A DNA stretch of 64,000 nucleotides from Propionispira arboris. GTDB lineage: Bacteria > Bacillota > Negativicutes > Selenomonadales > Selenomonadaceae. Shown piece by piece: positions 1 through 8,103 of this stretch. Location: NCBI RefSeq assembly GCF_900109225.1, contig NZ_FNZK01000005.1, positions 186,001 through 250,000 of the forward strand. The letters are read 5' to 3'. A model generated the notes under the pieces. That model was not told the origin of the DNA and did not search any database. It worked only from the letters and a program-made list of their open reading frames with translations. The translations under genes were made by a program, and so were the position numbers. How positions within the stretch are numbered: position 1 is the stretch's first letter; each line of letters opens with the position of its first letter.

Positions 1-288
1 GGCGGATTATTCAAAAAACTAACGACATTCTTTTCTATAATGGGCTTGTTCGTTTTGGGTATTATGGTATGTAAATTTATCACGATAGATTTTTCCTGGG
101 TTCCAGTTCTTGGCGGCAAGGAAATTGTAGTTAAAGATTTGATGAATCAGATTGTTCCTAAGGCATTGCCATTGCTTATAACGCTTGCTGCCTGGAAGGC
201 AATCATGCGTGGGGTAAAAGTAGTTTATGTATTGTTGGCATTGTTTGTTTTTGCATTAGTTGGTGGTGCATTAGGAATTATTGGCTGA
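1..288 (+). CDS. PTS mannose/fructose/sorbose-family IID component, C-terminal end (partial)
   Basis: The frame is open at the left edge and ends with TGA at 286-288, giving about 95 residues. It begins GGLFKKLTTFFSIMGLFVLG, which matches the conserved late segment of IID subunits, and ends in a hydrophobic helix rich in Val, Leu and Ala. IID is one of the two membrane subunits that move mannose-class sugars through the inner membrane during phosphotransfer. The rest of the operon (IIA, IIB, IIC) should lie to the left. A LevR-type activator for this PTS class follows about 640 bases downstream, which supports the call. Only the family is certain; the sugar is not. Confidence 0.8.
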   Translation, partial: GGLFKKLTTFFSIMGLFVLGIMVCKFITIDFSWVPVLGGKEIVVKDLMNQIVPKALPLLITLAAWKAIMRGVKVVYVLLALFVFALVGGALGIIG

Positions 289-332
289 TCTATAGAAAAT
301 TTTGAGGGAAATCAGTTCATAGATTGATGAAA

Positions 333-359
333 ATTGCCTATTCTTTTCGAATAGGCAAT
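333..359 (+). terminator. Stem-loop after the PTS operon
   Basis: Perfect 11-bp stem ATTGCCTATTC / GAATAGGCAAT with a 5-nt loop, 45 bases after the PTS stop codon. It lacks a following T-tract. The group II intron relic begins only 8 bases later, so the original U-run may have been displaced by the insertion. Confidence 0.5.
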
Positions 360-367
360 CTGACGTT

Positions 368-736
368 GTGCACCACGCATGGCACGTAATTCGGCAGTGA
401 AAAGTCCCATGGGGGGGCTGGCGTTGCCAATTATTAGCCAAGCGCAAGGGTGTTCAGCATGAGGTGGAATTTGAAGAAAGTGTGATGAGCAAAGTTTCGA
501 CATGAGGAACACGAATCATATTAGGCATTCGAAGTGGGATGAGTCTGCGATTCAAGGCGGTAACGTTAGCCCTTTATGTAGTTCATATTGAACGAGCTTG
601 ATCATACACTGGAACACAGAGTAATTCGCTTTTAGATATGCGAACGATATGTTGCTCTTTGCTAAGACAAAACGGTCACTTGCGGAACCGTTTGAGTAGT
701 GATATGAGAGGTCAGCTATTCAAATAGTGGATAGAT
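368..736 (+). mobile_element. Degenerate group II intron, domain I relic without reverse transcriptase
   Basis: The non-coding segment has a string of motifs in the order I know from domain I of the mitochondrial-like group II introns of bacteria: GTGCACCACGCATGG at 368 (5' end), GTGAAAAGTCCCATGGGG at 397, TTAGCCAAGCGCAAGGG at 434, GAGGTGGAAT at 461, GAGGAACACGAATC at 504, GATGAGTCTGC at 538 and GAGGTCAGC near 709. No maturase/reverse transcriptase reading frame follows, and I see no domain V or VI, so the copy is deleted and inactive. The 3' limit is approximate. It sits just after a stem-loop, a favoured landing place of some intron classes. Confidence 0.65.
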
Positions 737-911
737 TCCTACTCGGCTTTGAGATTTTATAAAAGAGAACGAGGCGTTAGCGTGGAAGAAAATCAATGAT
801 TTGCGAAACCGTATAAAACCCCACAGGGAAAAAAGGTGGGGGTAAAGAATATAATATTAAGTTTAGTATTGTTGCCGCTGCAAAAATTGGAATACAGGTA
901 AGTTTGTTGAT
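737..911. other. Leader of the LevR gene, with one hairpin
   Basis: No gene is visible here. A hairpin CCCCAC (819-824) / GTGGGG (836-841) is followed on the minus strand by TTTTAT, so it could stop transcription coming from the right, but no minus-strand gene is known there. The rest is AT-rich leader of the downstream regulator. Confidence 0.35.
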
Positions 912-924
912 AGGGGGTATAGAT

Positions 925-3687
925 ATGGCTAGAATTGATAGAGTGATAGAATATCTTGAGCAATATGCTGCAATGGGAAGTAAAGGCGTTAGTGCACAGG
1001 ATGTGGCAGCGAAACTTGATATTCATCGTAGTGATGCTTCAGCGGATTTAAATCGACTCTTCAAGCAGGGCAAAGTGAAGAAAACGGGATCTCGTCCAGT
1101 AGTTTATCAATCTCTTGCAGTAGTTGCAAATATCAAGACAAAAGCGTGGGACAAAAAATCGGCATTTTCGGAAATTGTTGGTTATGACGGCAGCATTAAG
1201 GCACAAATTGAGCTTGCTAAGGCCGCAATTGTATATCCGCCGAACGGGCTGCATACCTTGATTTTTGGAGAAAGCGGTGTTGGTAAAAATTTGTTGGCGG
1301 AGGCCATGCAGAATTATGCCAGAGAATGCTGGACAAAAACTGATGATGAAGATATTCCGTTTATACAGTTTAATTGTGCGGATTATGCTGCAAATGAGCA
1401 GCTTCTCATAGCACAACTTTTCGGTTATGTGAAAGGTGCTTTTACGGGTGCGAATGAAGATCGAGAGGGTGTTGTCGATCACGCCCAGGGTGGGATCCTT
1501 TTCCTTGATGAAATTCATCGGTTGCCGCCAGCGGGGCAAGAACTGCTGTTTATGCTCATTGATAAAGGGGTTTATCGCAGGCTGGGTGCAACTCGTGCGG
1601 AATGCAAATCCCATCTTATGATCATTGGTGCAACCTCGGAAGATATATCGAGCTCATTACTCATGACATTTCGTCGCCGCATTCCAGTGCAGATCAGTTT
1701 GCCGCGTATTAGTGAACGGCCAATACGTGAACGTATAAATCTCATCATACACTTTGTGCATCAGGAAGCAATACGTCTTGGTGTGCCTGTCTGGATTGAA
1801 GGCAAGGCACTTGAAACTTTTGCAAATTACAATTGTCCAGCGAATATTGGCGAACTGCGTAATGATGTCCTACTCTGTTGTGCAAAAAGTTATTTATCCT
1901 ATATAGCAACCTTGGCCGAGCAGTTAGAATTAAAATCAGAAAATATTCCGCAGCGGGTATTTTCTCTCGTAAAGCATCAGACGGTTCTTGATGATAGGGT
2001 AAATGATCTTTTTCATTCAGGAATTCTGGTAGAACCAGATGGAGAACCGATACATTCTGAGCAGGCAAATCCGCATGATTTTCATATTGACCTTTATGGG
2101 TATGTGGATCGTAAACTCGCAAACTATCAACAACTTGGTATCCCTGCAGCGGATATTGCGGTGAAAGTCGGACATGATCTTGAAAAATACTTTGGTTCGG
2201 TGGCACAGATCCTGCGTCGTAGGGAAACTTCTGATATGCCGGCAAGTATTATTGATGAAGAAGTTTGGGAGGCGGCGAATGATCTTTTGAACGATGCGGC
2301 AGACCGCCTAAACCGTAGTTATGGTCGTAATACTTTGGTGGCACTGGCTTGGCATTTGCAGCAATTTAAAGAAAGAATCACCTCAGGCAGGATAATTTAT
2401 AATCCTAATTTAAATCATGTGAAGACGACACATAAAGATGCTTTTCAAATTGTTGAAGAACACGCAAGAAATATTTCAAAACAACTAAACAGCAAAATAT
2501 CAACGGATGAAATGGGATTTATGGCGATGTTTCTCGTTCATGGGGCGGAGAATCTCACGCATTTGAGGATTGGCATTATTATTGCAGCACATGGACGCGG
2601 TACGGCACAGAGCATGGCTGAAGTTGCCAATAACCTGTTGGGAACAGATCGGATAAAAGCTTATGATATTCCACTGAATAGGAATAACGCACAAACTATA
2701 GAAGATCTGCAGGATGTCGTTAAAATGACTGACGAGGGCTGTGGGGTAGTTCTTCTTGTCGATATGGGATTTCTCGTGACGATGGAAGATGCCCTAAATC
2801 GAGAAACTGGTGTGCAGGTAAGAATTATTCCAAATGTCACGACAGCACTGGTTTTGGAAACTGGGCGTCGTTTGTTTACAACCGATGACGATATTGATAC
2901 AGCTGTAAAACGTATTTATGAAGCTTATGAGGACTACGTTGTGACCCTTCGTCAAAAAAGATATCAATTTTTGTCGGCAGCGAGGAAAATCACACGTAAA
3001 ATTGTGTTGTTGATTTGCGCTAGTGGTAAAGGGGTGGCAGAGAAGGTCAAAGATATTCTGCTCACGAATATTCCTGAAGTGCAACAAATGAATTTTATTA
3101 TGGCAAGTGCTGTTGAAAATATTCAAGAAATTATTGCGCAGGCTGAGGGTGATGTTTGTCTCATTGTCGGGAGCAGCGATCCGCAGATTCAGGATATCCC
3201 ATTTGTCCATATTGGTAGTCTCTTTGTCGATGGCGGCATGACCATTATTCGTAATTTACTTCAGCAGGAAAATGCTGCAGTATTGGATACGCCTGTTTCA
3301 ATAAGACGTTATGAGGATGTTTATAAATTGCTGGCGGGGCAGCTCAGTAAATTTGTGAAATCTTTGCCAGTAGCGGAAGTTAGTAGTTGTTGTGAGAGAC
3401 TTGTCGAAAAAATTGATTGTGAATTTTTTATGGGAGTCATGGAGCAAGACGGCATTATTAGGACATATCTCCATGCAGCCTGTATGTTTGATCGTATCCA
3501 TGCTGGTGAAGCTTTACAGGATCCCGATTGGAGCGGCAAGATACAGCGCGAAAGAGCAAAGGATTTTCAACGTCTGCGTAAGTTCGTGCAGGGCTGCGGG
3601 GCTAAAATGTCTTTGCAGATTCCTGACGGAGAACTATGTTATTTTTTGAGCAGTTTGCCAGCGAAAAATGAAAAAAAACAATCATGA
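925..3687 (+). CDS. levR: LevR-type sigma-54-dependent PTS-regulated transcriptional activator
   Basis: 920 residues with the full LevR domain order. An N-terminal winged helix-turn-helix (1-65) is followed by an AAA+ sigma-54 activator domain with Walker A GESGVGKN (115-122), the sigma-54-contacting GAFTGA loop (171-176), Walker B ILFLDEIH (191-198) and an arginine-finger region TFRRRI near 250. A first PRD (about 435-550, with the His-bearing FLVHGAEN), an EIIA-Man-like domain with IIAAHGRGTA near 570, a IIB-like segment (LLICASGKG) and a second PRD (YLHAACMFDRI) come next. It should activate a -12/-24 promoter of a mannose-class PTS and be tuned by PTS phosphorylation. Start chosen at ATG 925 because AGGGGG lies 7 bases upstream. 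The IID gene at the left edge is the likely target. Confidence 0.88.
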   Translation: MARIDRVIEYLEQYAAMGSKGVSAQDVAAKLDIHRSDASADLNRLFKQGKVKKTGSRPVVYQSLAVVANIKTKAWDKKSAFSEIVGYDGSIKAQIELAKAAIVYPPNGLHTLIFGESGVGKNLLAEAMQNYARECWTKTDDEDIPFIQFNCADYAANEQLLIAQLFGYVKGAFTGANEDREGVVDHAQGGILFLDEIHRLPPAGQELLFMLIDKGVYRRLGATRAECKSHLMIIGATSEDISSSLLMTFRRRIPVQISLPRISERPIRERINLIIHFVHQEAIRLGVPVWIEGKALETFANYNCPANIGELRNDVLLCCAKSYLSYIATLAEQLELKSENIPQRVFSLVKHQTVLDDRVNDLFHSGILVEPDGEPIHSEQANPHDFHIDLYGYVDRKLANYQQLGIPAADIAVKVGHDLEKYFGSVAQILRRRETSDMPASIIDEEVWEAANDLLNDAADRLNRSYGRNTLVALAWHLQQFKERITSGRIIYNPNLNHVKTTHKDAFQIVEEHARNISKQLNSKISTDEMGFMAMFLVHGAENLTHLRIGIIIAAHGRGTAQSMAEVANNLLGTDRIKAYDIPLNRNNAQTIEDLQDVVKMTDEGCGVVLLVDMGFLVTMEDALNRETGVQVRIIPNVTTALVLETGRRLFTTDDDIDTAVKRIYEAYEDYVVTLRQKRYQFLSAARKITRKIVLLICASGKGVAEKVKDILLTNIPEVQQMNFIMASAVENIQEIIAQAEGDVCLIVGSSDPQIQDIPFVHIGSLFVDGGMTIIRNLLQQENAAVLDTPVSIRRYEDVYKLLAGQLSKFVKSLPVAEVSSCCERLVEKIDCEFFMGVMEQDGIIRTYLHAACMFDRIHAGEALQDPDWSGKIQRERAKDFQRLRKFVQGCGAKMSLQIPDGELCYFLSSLPAKNEKKQS

Positions 3688-3703
3688 AATGAGGCATGCA
3701 AAT

Positions 3704-4519
3704 ATGAAAATTGATGGAATTGTTTTTGATTTAGACGGGACACTGCTCAATTCAAAAAAAGAAGTCAGCGAAAAAAATAAAGCGGTTTTACAAATGCTCC
3801 AATTTCGGGGAATAAAAGTTATTTTAGCAACGGGGCGGAACGATATCTATGTGAAAGGACTTGCTGGACAGCTTGGCATAAGGGAACCTATTATTGCTTG
3901 TAATGGTGCTTCTATAAGAAATTGTCAGAGTGGAGAGGTTATCTATCACAAATTTTTGCAACCGAAAAATGTACAGAAAATTGCTGCATATTGTTTTATA
4001 CATGGTTATGATTTTACAGTAAGTGTTTATGATGCGATGTATTGTACGGCGGAAAGCCAGCGGGCGGAAGTTTTTCATGAATACAACCGAAAAGTGGAAG
4101 AAAAGTTTAGAATTCCAATACGAACGATGGTATCGGTTGCCGATCTCGTACGGGAAAATGTCTTGAAGATGTTCATCTGGCAACTGCCAAAAAATGAAGC
4201 TACAGCACTTGAGGCTGCCTGTAATACTGATGCTGAATTGGTTTTTGTGAGTTCAGAAAAAGGTGGATTGGACATCGCTGATATAGCAACGAGCAAAGGA
4301 AATGCCGTGAAAATTCTTGCAAAGAGGTATGGTATCGAGTTGACAAGAATGGCAGCCTTTGGTGATCATTACAATGATATCAGTATGCTTGAAGCAGTAA
4401 AGTATTCATTTGCGATGGGGAACGCTTCAGAAAAAGTCAAACGGGCGGCACAATCTGTTACAAGGAGTAATGATGAAGACGGTGTGGCATGGGCCGTAGA
4501 AAAATATCTCAGCAAATAA
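3704..4519 (+). CDS. Cof-type HAD-superfamily phosphatase
   Basis: 271 residues. The catalytic loop VFDLDGTLL is near the start (nucleophile Asp9, acid/base Asp11), motif II is LATGRN, and the C-terminal motif AFGDHYNDISML binds Mg. The large cap insert between them makes it a Cof/YkrA-type (IIB cap) HAD, a group that removes phosphate from small sugar or cofactor phosphates in the cytoplasm. An in-frame ATG lies upstream at 3668 inside the end of levR, but GAGG at 3691 places the start at 3704. It sits 16 bases after levR and is probably cotranscribed, consistent with a role near PTS sugars. The substrate cannot be read from sequence. Confidence 0.82.
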   Translation: MKIDGIVFDLDGTLLNSKKEVSEKNKAVLQMLQFRGIKVILATGRNDIYVKGLAGQLGIREPIIACNGASIRNCQSGEVIYHKFLQPKNVQKIAAYCFIHGYDFTVSVYDAMYCTAESQRAEVFHEYNRKVEEKFRIPIRTMVSVADLVRENVLKMFIWQLPKNEATALEAACNTDAELVFVSSEKGGLDIADIATSKGNAVKILAKRYGIELTRMAAFGDHYNDISMLEAVKYSFAMGNASEKVKRAAQSVTRSNDEDGVAWAVEKYLSK

Positions 4520-4526
4520 AAAATAA

Positions 4527-4712
4527 TACAAAATCGGAGCATTCTATAACATTGGTTCAATTGATGAAATTAAAAAAATAAAAAGTAAAAATACCGATTT
4601 AGAAATATTTTCATTAGAAGACAAAGAAATAACTTCAAAACATATTTTAAAATCGGAAGTGTTTAAGGAGTTTGTGGACCCGTTTACGGGTAGCAAGAAG
4701 CAAAAGGCATAA
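4527..4712 (+). pseudogene. C-terminal fragment of an unrecognised protein
   Basis: An open frame of 61 codons without a usable start codon runs to TAA at 4710-4712. It reads as real protein (YKIGAFYNIGSIDEIKKIKS near its start, FVDPFTGSKKQKA at its end) and is lysine-rich and AT-rich, unlike the HAD gene before it. It begins just after the HAD stop codon, so it is probably the 3' remnant of a gene whose front was lost in a rearrangement. I do not recognise the family. Confidence 0.4.
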
Positions 4713-4717
4713 ATAAA

Positions 4718-4841
4718 AAGCCCCTTTAGGGGTCGCCCGAAAAAGTAAAACGTTGGTTAGACCATTCGGACACCCCCTTGAGGGGCTTATGTTAGTAATA
4801 TGCCCTTCCAGGGCTTGAGCAAGCCTCCGTTTTACCGGAGG
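4718..4841. repeat. Cluster of nested hairpins between the fragment and the MFS gene
   Basis: Outer arms AAGCCCCT (4718-4725) and AGGGGCTT (4781-4788) enclose CCGAA (4737-4741) / TTCGG (4765-4769). GCCC / GGGC (4802-4814) and CCTCCG (4824-4829) / CGGAGG (4836-4841) follow. None has a clear U-run. The nested palindromes next to a gene fragment resemble the end of a mobile or phage-derived element, and they also separate two convergent genes. Confidence 0.45.
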
Positions 4842-4847
4842 TCATGA

Positions 4848-6167
4848 CTATTGAGGCGGATTCTCTTGATTTTTATTTTGAGGGATTAACAAGTAAGACA
4901 CGACTCCCAGCAAGGCGAGGATATAATAAATACTAGAGAACGGAATATTCAGGTCAATAAGTCGGCCAATCACCGCAGGACCGAAGGAGCCGCCCAACAG
5001 GTAAAACAATGTAAAGATACCCATGCCTGAACTGAGTTCTGACAAGTTCAGTGTTGATGGCACTAATTTCGCACTAGCGGTCAGGATTCCGTTGAATCCA
5101 ATCATCAGAATAATGATCCAAAGAGCATCAACCCACGGTGGAAGGTGTATGGAAAAGCCCATTAGAATAAATCCGCTGATAATACAGCAGTGTGAAATTT
5201 TGAGTACCGGTGAACTTCCATAATGATCAGTCCACCGGCCAATGATAGATCCGAGTAGTGCAGCAGAGATAGCGCCAGGGAGTATAAGTAGACCAATCGT
5301 GCTTGTCGGTAAGTAAAAAGTATCCTTAAGCATGATTGGCAACACGAAAGTGAGTCCGGTATTGCCGATAAAAGTAAGAAAACTTATCCACAGGATTCGT
5401 TGGTAGGGAAGATTTTTAATGAAAGTTACCGGTATAAACGGTTGAACTGTTGTCTGAATATGCCGACCAAATCCAATAAGAAAGGCGATACCGATCAACA
5501 TTAATAACCATTTTAAAGTAACTCCTAGTAATATGAACGTCAACCCTGCCGAAAATAAGATAGATCCGAGGATATCGAAGGCCCCCCGCTTGTGTTCGAT
5601 ATTCGGGACATACTTGAGGATCAGAGGAATGATGAATATGCTTAAAGCAGACACTAGGAACAAGGCATGCCAGCCGACGTATTGTTCGATAATTCCCCCC
5701 AGTACAGGACCGAAGCCGGAAGCAAATGCAATTGTGGCGGACAGAGCACCGAGTACCTGTCCTCTGACATTGGGCGGAAAATATTGGGTTGCAATTGCGT
5801 AAGATAGTGGCGAAATGGCTGATGCACCTGCTGCTTGCAACAGTCTGCCAATTATTACTTGCCAATAGGCAGTTGCAAAGAATCCAACAATGGAGCCAGC
5901 GGCAAAAAGGATTAACCCAACAATATATAACCGTTGAAAAGAAAAAGAATCAGCTAATTTACTATAGGTTCCTGCACCGATGGCCATCAGAATGCTGTAA
6001 CCGACCATCACCCAACTGGCTTGTGAAGAGGTGAGCATAAAGGATGCCGAGATCGCTGGAACGGCTAGATTGAACATTGTTAGATTGATATTCCCAAATA
6101 TGAAGAGTAAGCAAAGCGTTCCAATTAAATGATGATCATTTTTGGTTAAGTGGGAGTGATTGTTCAT
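4848..6167 (-). CDS. MFS transporter, drug:H+ antiporter (DHA) type
   Basis: 439 residues with about 12 hydrophobic segments. The N-terminal half has NLTMFNLAVPAISASF in helix 1 and GRLLQAAGASAISPLS, the antiporter-type motif C region, in helices 4-5, placing it among the DHA exporters related to Bmr/QacA. The 14-TM DHA2 proteins are longer, so a 12-helix form is more likely. It starts 17 bases after the AHL lactonase gene and must share its promoter and TetR control. Export of a toxic small molecule, perhaps one linked to the lactonase substrate or product, is the natural guess but is not shown. Confidence 0.8.
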   Translation of the reverse strand: MNNHSHLTKNDHHLIGTLCLLFIFGNINLTMFNLAVPAISASFMLTSSQASWVMVGYSILMAIGAGTYSKLADSFSFQRLYIVGLILFAAGSIVGFFATAYWQVIIGRLLQAAGASAISPLSYAIATQYFPPNVRGQVLGALSATIAFASGFGPVLGGIIEQYVGWHALFLVSALSIFIIPLILKYVPNIEHKRGAFDILGSILFSAGLTFILLGVTLKWLLMLIGIAFLIGFGRHIQTTVQPFIPVTFIKNLPYQRILWISFLTFIGNTGLTFVLPIMLKDTFYLPTSTIGLLILPGAISAALLGSIIGRWTDHYGSSPVLKISHCCIISGFILMGFSIHLPPWVDALWIIILMIGFNGILTASAKLVPSTLNLSELSSGMGIFTLFYLLGGSFGPAVIGRLIDLNIPFSSIYYILALLGVVSYLLIPQNKNQENPPQ

Positions 6168-6184
6168 AAGGGCATTCCCCTCCG

Positions 6185-6943
6185 TTACAAGAAGTCGGGG
6201 AATGTGCGTCCCTTTGATGCTTGATTGTTATCGTGTCCAAAAAAAATAACTTTGGGATGGATTTCCTGAATTAGTTCCTTCAGATGCCCAATTGATTTTG
6301 CAGCCATCTCGGGATCAAATGACAGGAAGGGCAGGTTATTTTCAAAATTATGTTTGGTGTAAGCACCGTCAAGCGTCAACAATACTGGACCTGATTTTTC
6401 AGTTGTTACAATCACCGATTGATGTCCTGGTGAGTGACCAGGCGTAGACAGAATCTTCACTCCAGGCACTAAATCATAGTCCCCATCAATGATTTGATAT
6501 TGTAAGTCAGGAAGCCGGCACTCTATCGGAGAATAATCCTCATTGTTCATGGCGGTGTCAAACTCTGCCCTCTGGATGATAATCGGAGTATTACGGAAAT
6601 GACCATTTCCACCCGCATGATCCAAGTGTAAGTGAGAGCTGATGACCGCCTTTATGTCATCAGTACGATAACCGACACGTTTCAAAACATTTACCATAGT
6701 GTCACTTTCAAGCATATGAGGGACAAGACGTCCCTCTCTTTTTGTTCCTTTATAATAATCGGGATTGTTGACAAAGGAATCAGGCATTCCTGTATCGATT
6801 AAAATTGGTCCATCATCTGTTTCCAAAAGGAATGACCATACTGGCATATTTACCAATTTTCCAGGAGGAAGATTTCGATTTACTGCTGATTGGTCGAGTT
6901 CGCAAGAACCAACAGATAGGATGTATAATTTTTTAACTGTCAT
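6185..6943 (-). CDS. aiiA: N-acyl-homoserine lactonase, metallo-beta-lactamase fold (AiiA-like)
   Basis: 252 residues, nearly the 250 of Bacillus AiiA, and similar from the first residue (MTVKKLYILSVGSCELD) to the end (GRTFPDFL). All metal ligands are present at almost the AiiA numbering: SSHLHLDH gives His104, His106, Asp108 and His109; His170 in TPGHSPGHQ; Asp192 in LTLDGAYTK; His237 in FFGHD. Tyr195, the ring-carbonyl contact in AiiA, is also kept. The enzyme opens the lactone of acyl-homoserine lactone signals in the cytoplasm and so silences quorum sensing of other bacteria. It is first in a two-gene unit with the MFS gene, under a consensus promoter with TetR-type operators. Substrate range is inferred from homology. 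Confidence 0.85.
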   Translation of the reverse strand: MTVKKLYILSVGSCELDQSAVNRNLPPGKLVNMPVWSFLLETDDGPILIDTGMPDSFVNNPDYYKGTKREGRLVPHMLESDTMVNVLKRVGYRTDDIKAVISSHLHLDHAGGNGHFRNTPIIIQRAEFDTAMNNEDYSPIECRLPDLQYQIIDGDYDLVPGVKILSTPGHSPGHQSVIVTTEKSGPVLLTLDGAYTKHNFENNLPFLSFDPEMAAKSIGHLKELIQEIHPKVIFFGHDNNQASKGRTFPDFL

Positions 6944-6971
6944 AGGGGTATCACCTATCCTTAAATAAATT

Positions 6972-7000
6972 TTGTTGTTACATATGAAAATATGATATAA
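6972..7000 (+). promoter_or_regulatory. Promoter of the TetR gene
   Basis: TTGTTG (6972-6977), a 17-bp spacer and an extended -10, TGATATAAT, ending at 7000. Initiation near 7006 would fall inside operator 1, so the repressor should control its own synthesis. Confidence 0.6.
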
Positions 7001-7005
7001 TCAAT

Positions 7006-7020
7006 AGGACAAGTTGTCCT
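7006..7020. promoter_or_regulatory. TetR operator 1
   Basis: AGGACAAGTTGTCCT, a palindrome broken only at its central base. It lies at the predicted start point of tetR and just downstream of the aiiA start point. Confidence 0.7.
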
Positions 7021-7032
7021 TGTCGTGTCTTG

Positions 7033-7061
7033 ATTATAACGGACAACTTGTCCTGTGTCAA
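7033..7061 (-). promoter_or_regulatory. Consensus promoter of the aiiA-MFS unit
   Basis: Read on the minus strand: TTGACA (7061-7056), exactly 17 bases, TATAAT (7038-7033). This is a perfect sigma-70/sigma-A promoter. Operator 2 lies wholly in its spacer, a classic arrangement for tight repression. Confidence 0.75.
7041..7053. promoter_or_regulatory. TetR operator 2
   Basis: GGACAACTTGTCC, the same 13-bp palindromic core as operator 1 read on the other strand, inside the aiiA promoter spacer. Centre-to-centre distance to operator 1 is about 34 bp, close to three helical turns. Confidence 0.7.
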
Positions 7062-7096
7062 CAAAAAATAAAATTCTATTTTAAGGAGAATGCTAA

Positions 7097-7705
7097 ATGG
7101 CTAAAACACTTGGCTTTATTATAAATTCTACAGATGAGGTTTTTCGGCGGCGAATTTTAGAGTCGGCAAGAACGTTGTTCATTGAACAAGGCGTTGAGAA
7201 TGTGAATATGCATCAGATCGCAAAAATGGCTGAAGTTGGGCAAGCGAGCTTATACCGCCGCTATACAGAAAAAGGTGATATTTGCATGGAGATCGTACGC
7301 GAAGAATGTCAGCCTTTATTTGAAGACGTGAAAGCGTATCTTGATCAATCTACGGAAGTTCCTCCTTTAAATCGACTCTATCAAGTAATCGAAAAATTTG
7401 TTGCTTTTTTGGAGGCGAAGGTTCCCTGGTTATGTGCAGTAAGTCGAGCTTCATCTGGATTTCGTCCATTGCAATCGCCACTATATCAATCGATGCGCAT
7501 TACATGCCAGGATTTGTTGAATGAGGCCGTTGAACTAGAAGACGTAGAGGATGTGGATGTTTTGTATACCGTAGAGGCATTATTGGCTGCACTTCACAAC
7601 ATTGATTTTCATATCCAAGATCAAGGGTTTTCAACGAAACAAATTTTGCAAGGCTTACGCCGAATTTTCATTGAAGGATTAAAAAAAAATCCTGTACCCA
7701 AATAG
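7097..7705 (+). CDS. TetR-family repressor of the aiiA-MFS unit
   Basis: 202 residues. The N-terminal 60 residues form the TetR helix-turn-helix (ILESARTLFIEQGVENVNMH, then IAKMAEVGQASLYRRYTEKG); the rest is an all-helical ligand-binding and dimer domain without a recognisable subclass. AAGGAGA precedes the ATG by 8 bases. It is divergent from aiiA, and the two palindromic operators between them make it the obvious repressor of both directions. The inducer may be the MFS cargo or an acyl-homoserine lactone; nothing in the sequence decides this. Confidence 0.85.
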   Translation: MAKTLGFIINSTDEVFRRRILESARTLFIEQGVENVNMHQIAKMAEVGQASLYRRYTEKGDICMEIVREECQPLFEDVKAYLDQSTEVPPLNRLYQVIEKFVAFLEAKVPWLCAVSRASSGFRPLQSPLYQSMRITCQDLLNEAVELEDVEDVDVLYTVEALLAALHNIDFHIQDQGFSTKQILQGLRRIFIEGLKKNPVPK

Positions 7706-7720
7706 GACATATTGGAATAG

Positions 7721-7860
7721 AGAGGTAAACATGCACTTGTAGGACTGCATATTTACGAAAAATCCAACAAATACCTAAAGAAGATTGGATTCATATCAGT
7801 TAATGAAAGATATTCAGTAGGACATTCATTTTTATTGAATCACTTTATACCGAACGGTAC
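7721..7860 (+). pseudogene. Remnant of an unrecognised gene
   Basis: Frame without a start codon that reads like the end of a protein (GLHIYEKSNKYLKKIGFISV, then NERYSVGHSFLLNHFIP) and then runs into the terminator sequence. An out-of-frame ATG at 7731 stops after three codons. Probably a C-terminal relic; the family is not identified. Confidence 0.3.
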
Positions 7861-7880
7861 GTACAGTGGGTTGAGAAGAC

Positions 7881-7929
7881 GGGGCTGTCGTATGAAGTGC
7901 TTTTTCACTTCTGCGGCGGCTCTTTTTTT
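7881..7929 (+). terminator. Intrinsic terminator after tetR
   Basis: Stem formed by GGGCTGTCG plus GAAGTG against CACTTC plus CGGCGGCTC, loop CTTTTT, followed by TTTTTTT. The lower stem contains G-T pairs and a short bulge. Confidence 0.7.
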
Positions 7930-8011
7930 AGGAACAAAACAGTTTGAAGTCCTTTTTTATATTGAAGGATAAAAAAAGGCGCACGAAAAGAGCCTACCTA
8001 TTAATGGCTTT

Positions 8012-8065
8012 TTGAACTGACCCCCATAAGTTAGATCTAAATCTAATTTATGGAGGTCAGTTCAA
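8012..8065. repeat. 54-bp near-perfect palindrome, probably two fused insertion-sequence ends
   Basis: Arms start TTGAACTGACC and end GGTCAGTTCAA and pair almost throughout (inner CCATAA / TTATGG and AGAT / ATCT). The outer sequence TGAACTGACCCCCATAAGTT looks like the terminal inverted repeat of an IS3-family (IS150-type) element, here present as left and right ends with nothing between. It may also serve as a terminator for the gene ending at 8104 on the minus strand. Confidence 0.6.
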
Positions 8066-8103
8066 TCGTTTTATTTCGTTTCCGTTTTTTTATTTTACCA
8101 AAA

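Noticed and set aside
312-512. Minus-strand open frame inside the intron relic
   Set aside because: The sequence is explained by group II intron domain I motifs on the plus strand; no protein-like features.
1048-1614. Minus-strand open frame of 188 codons
   Set aside because: It lies antisense to the AAA+ domain of levR, which has full family motifs; the antisense product looks like no protein family.
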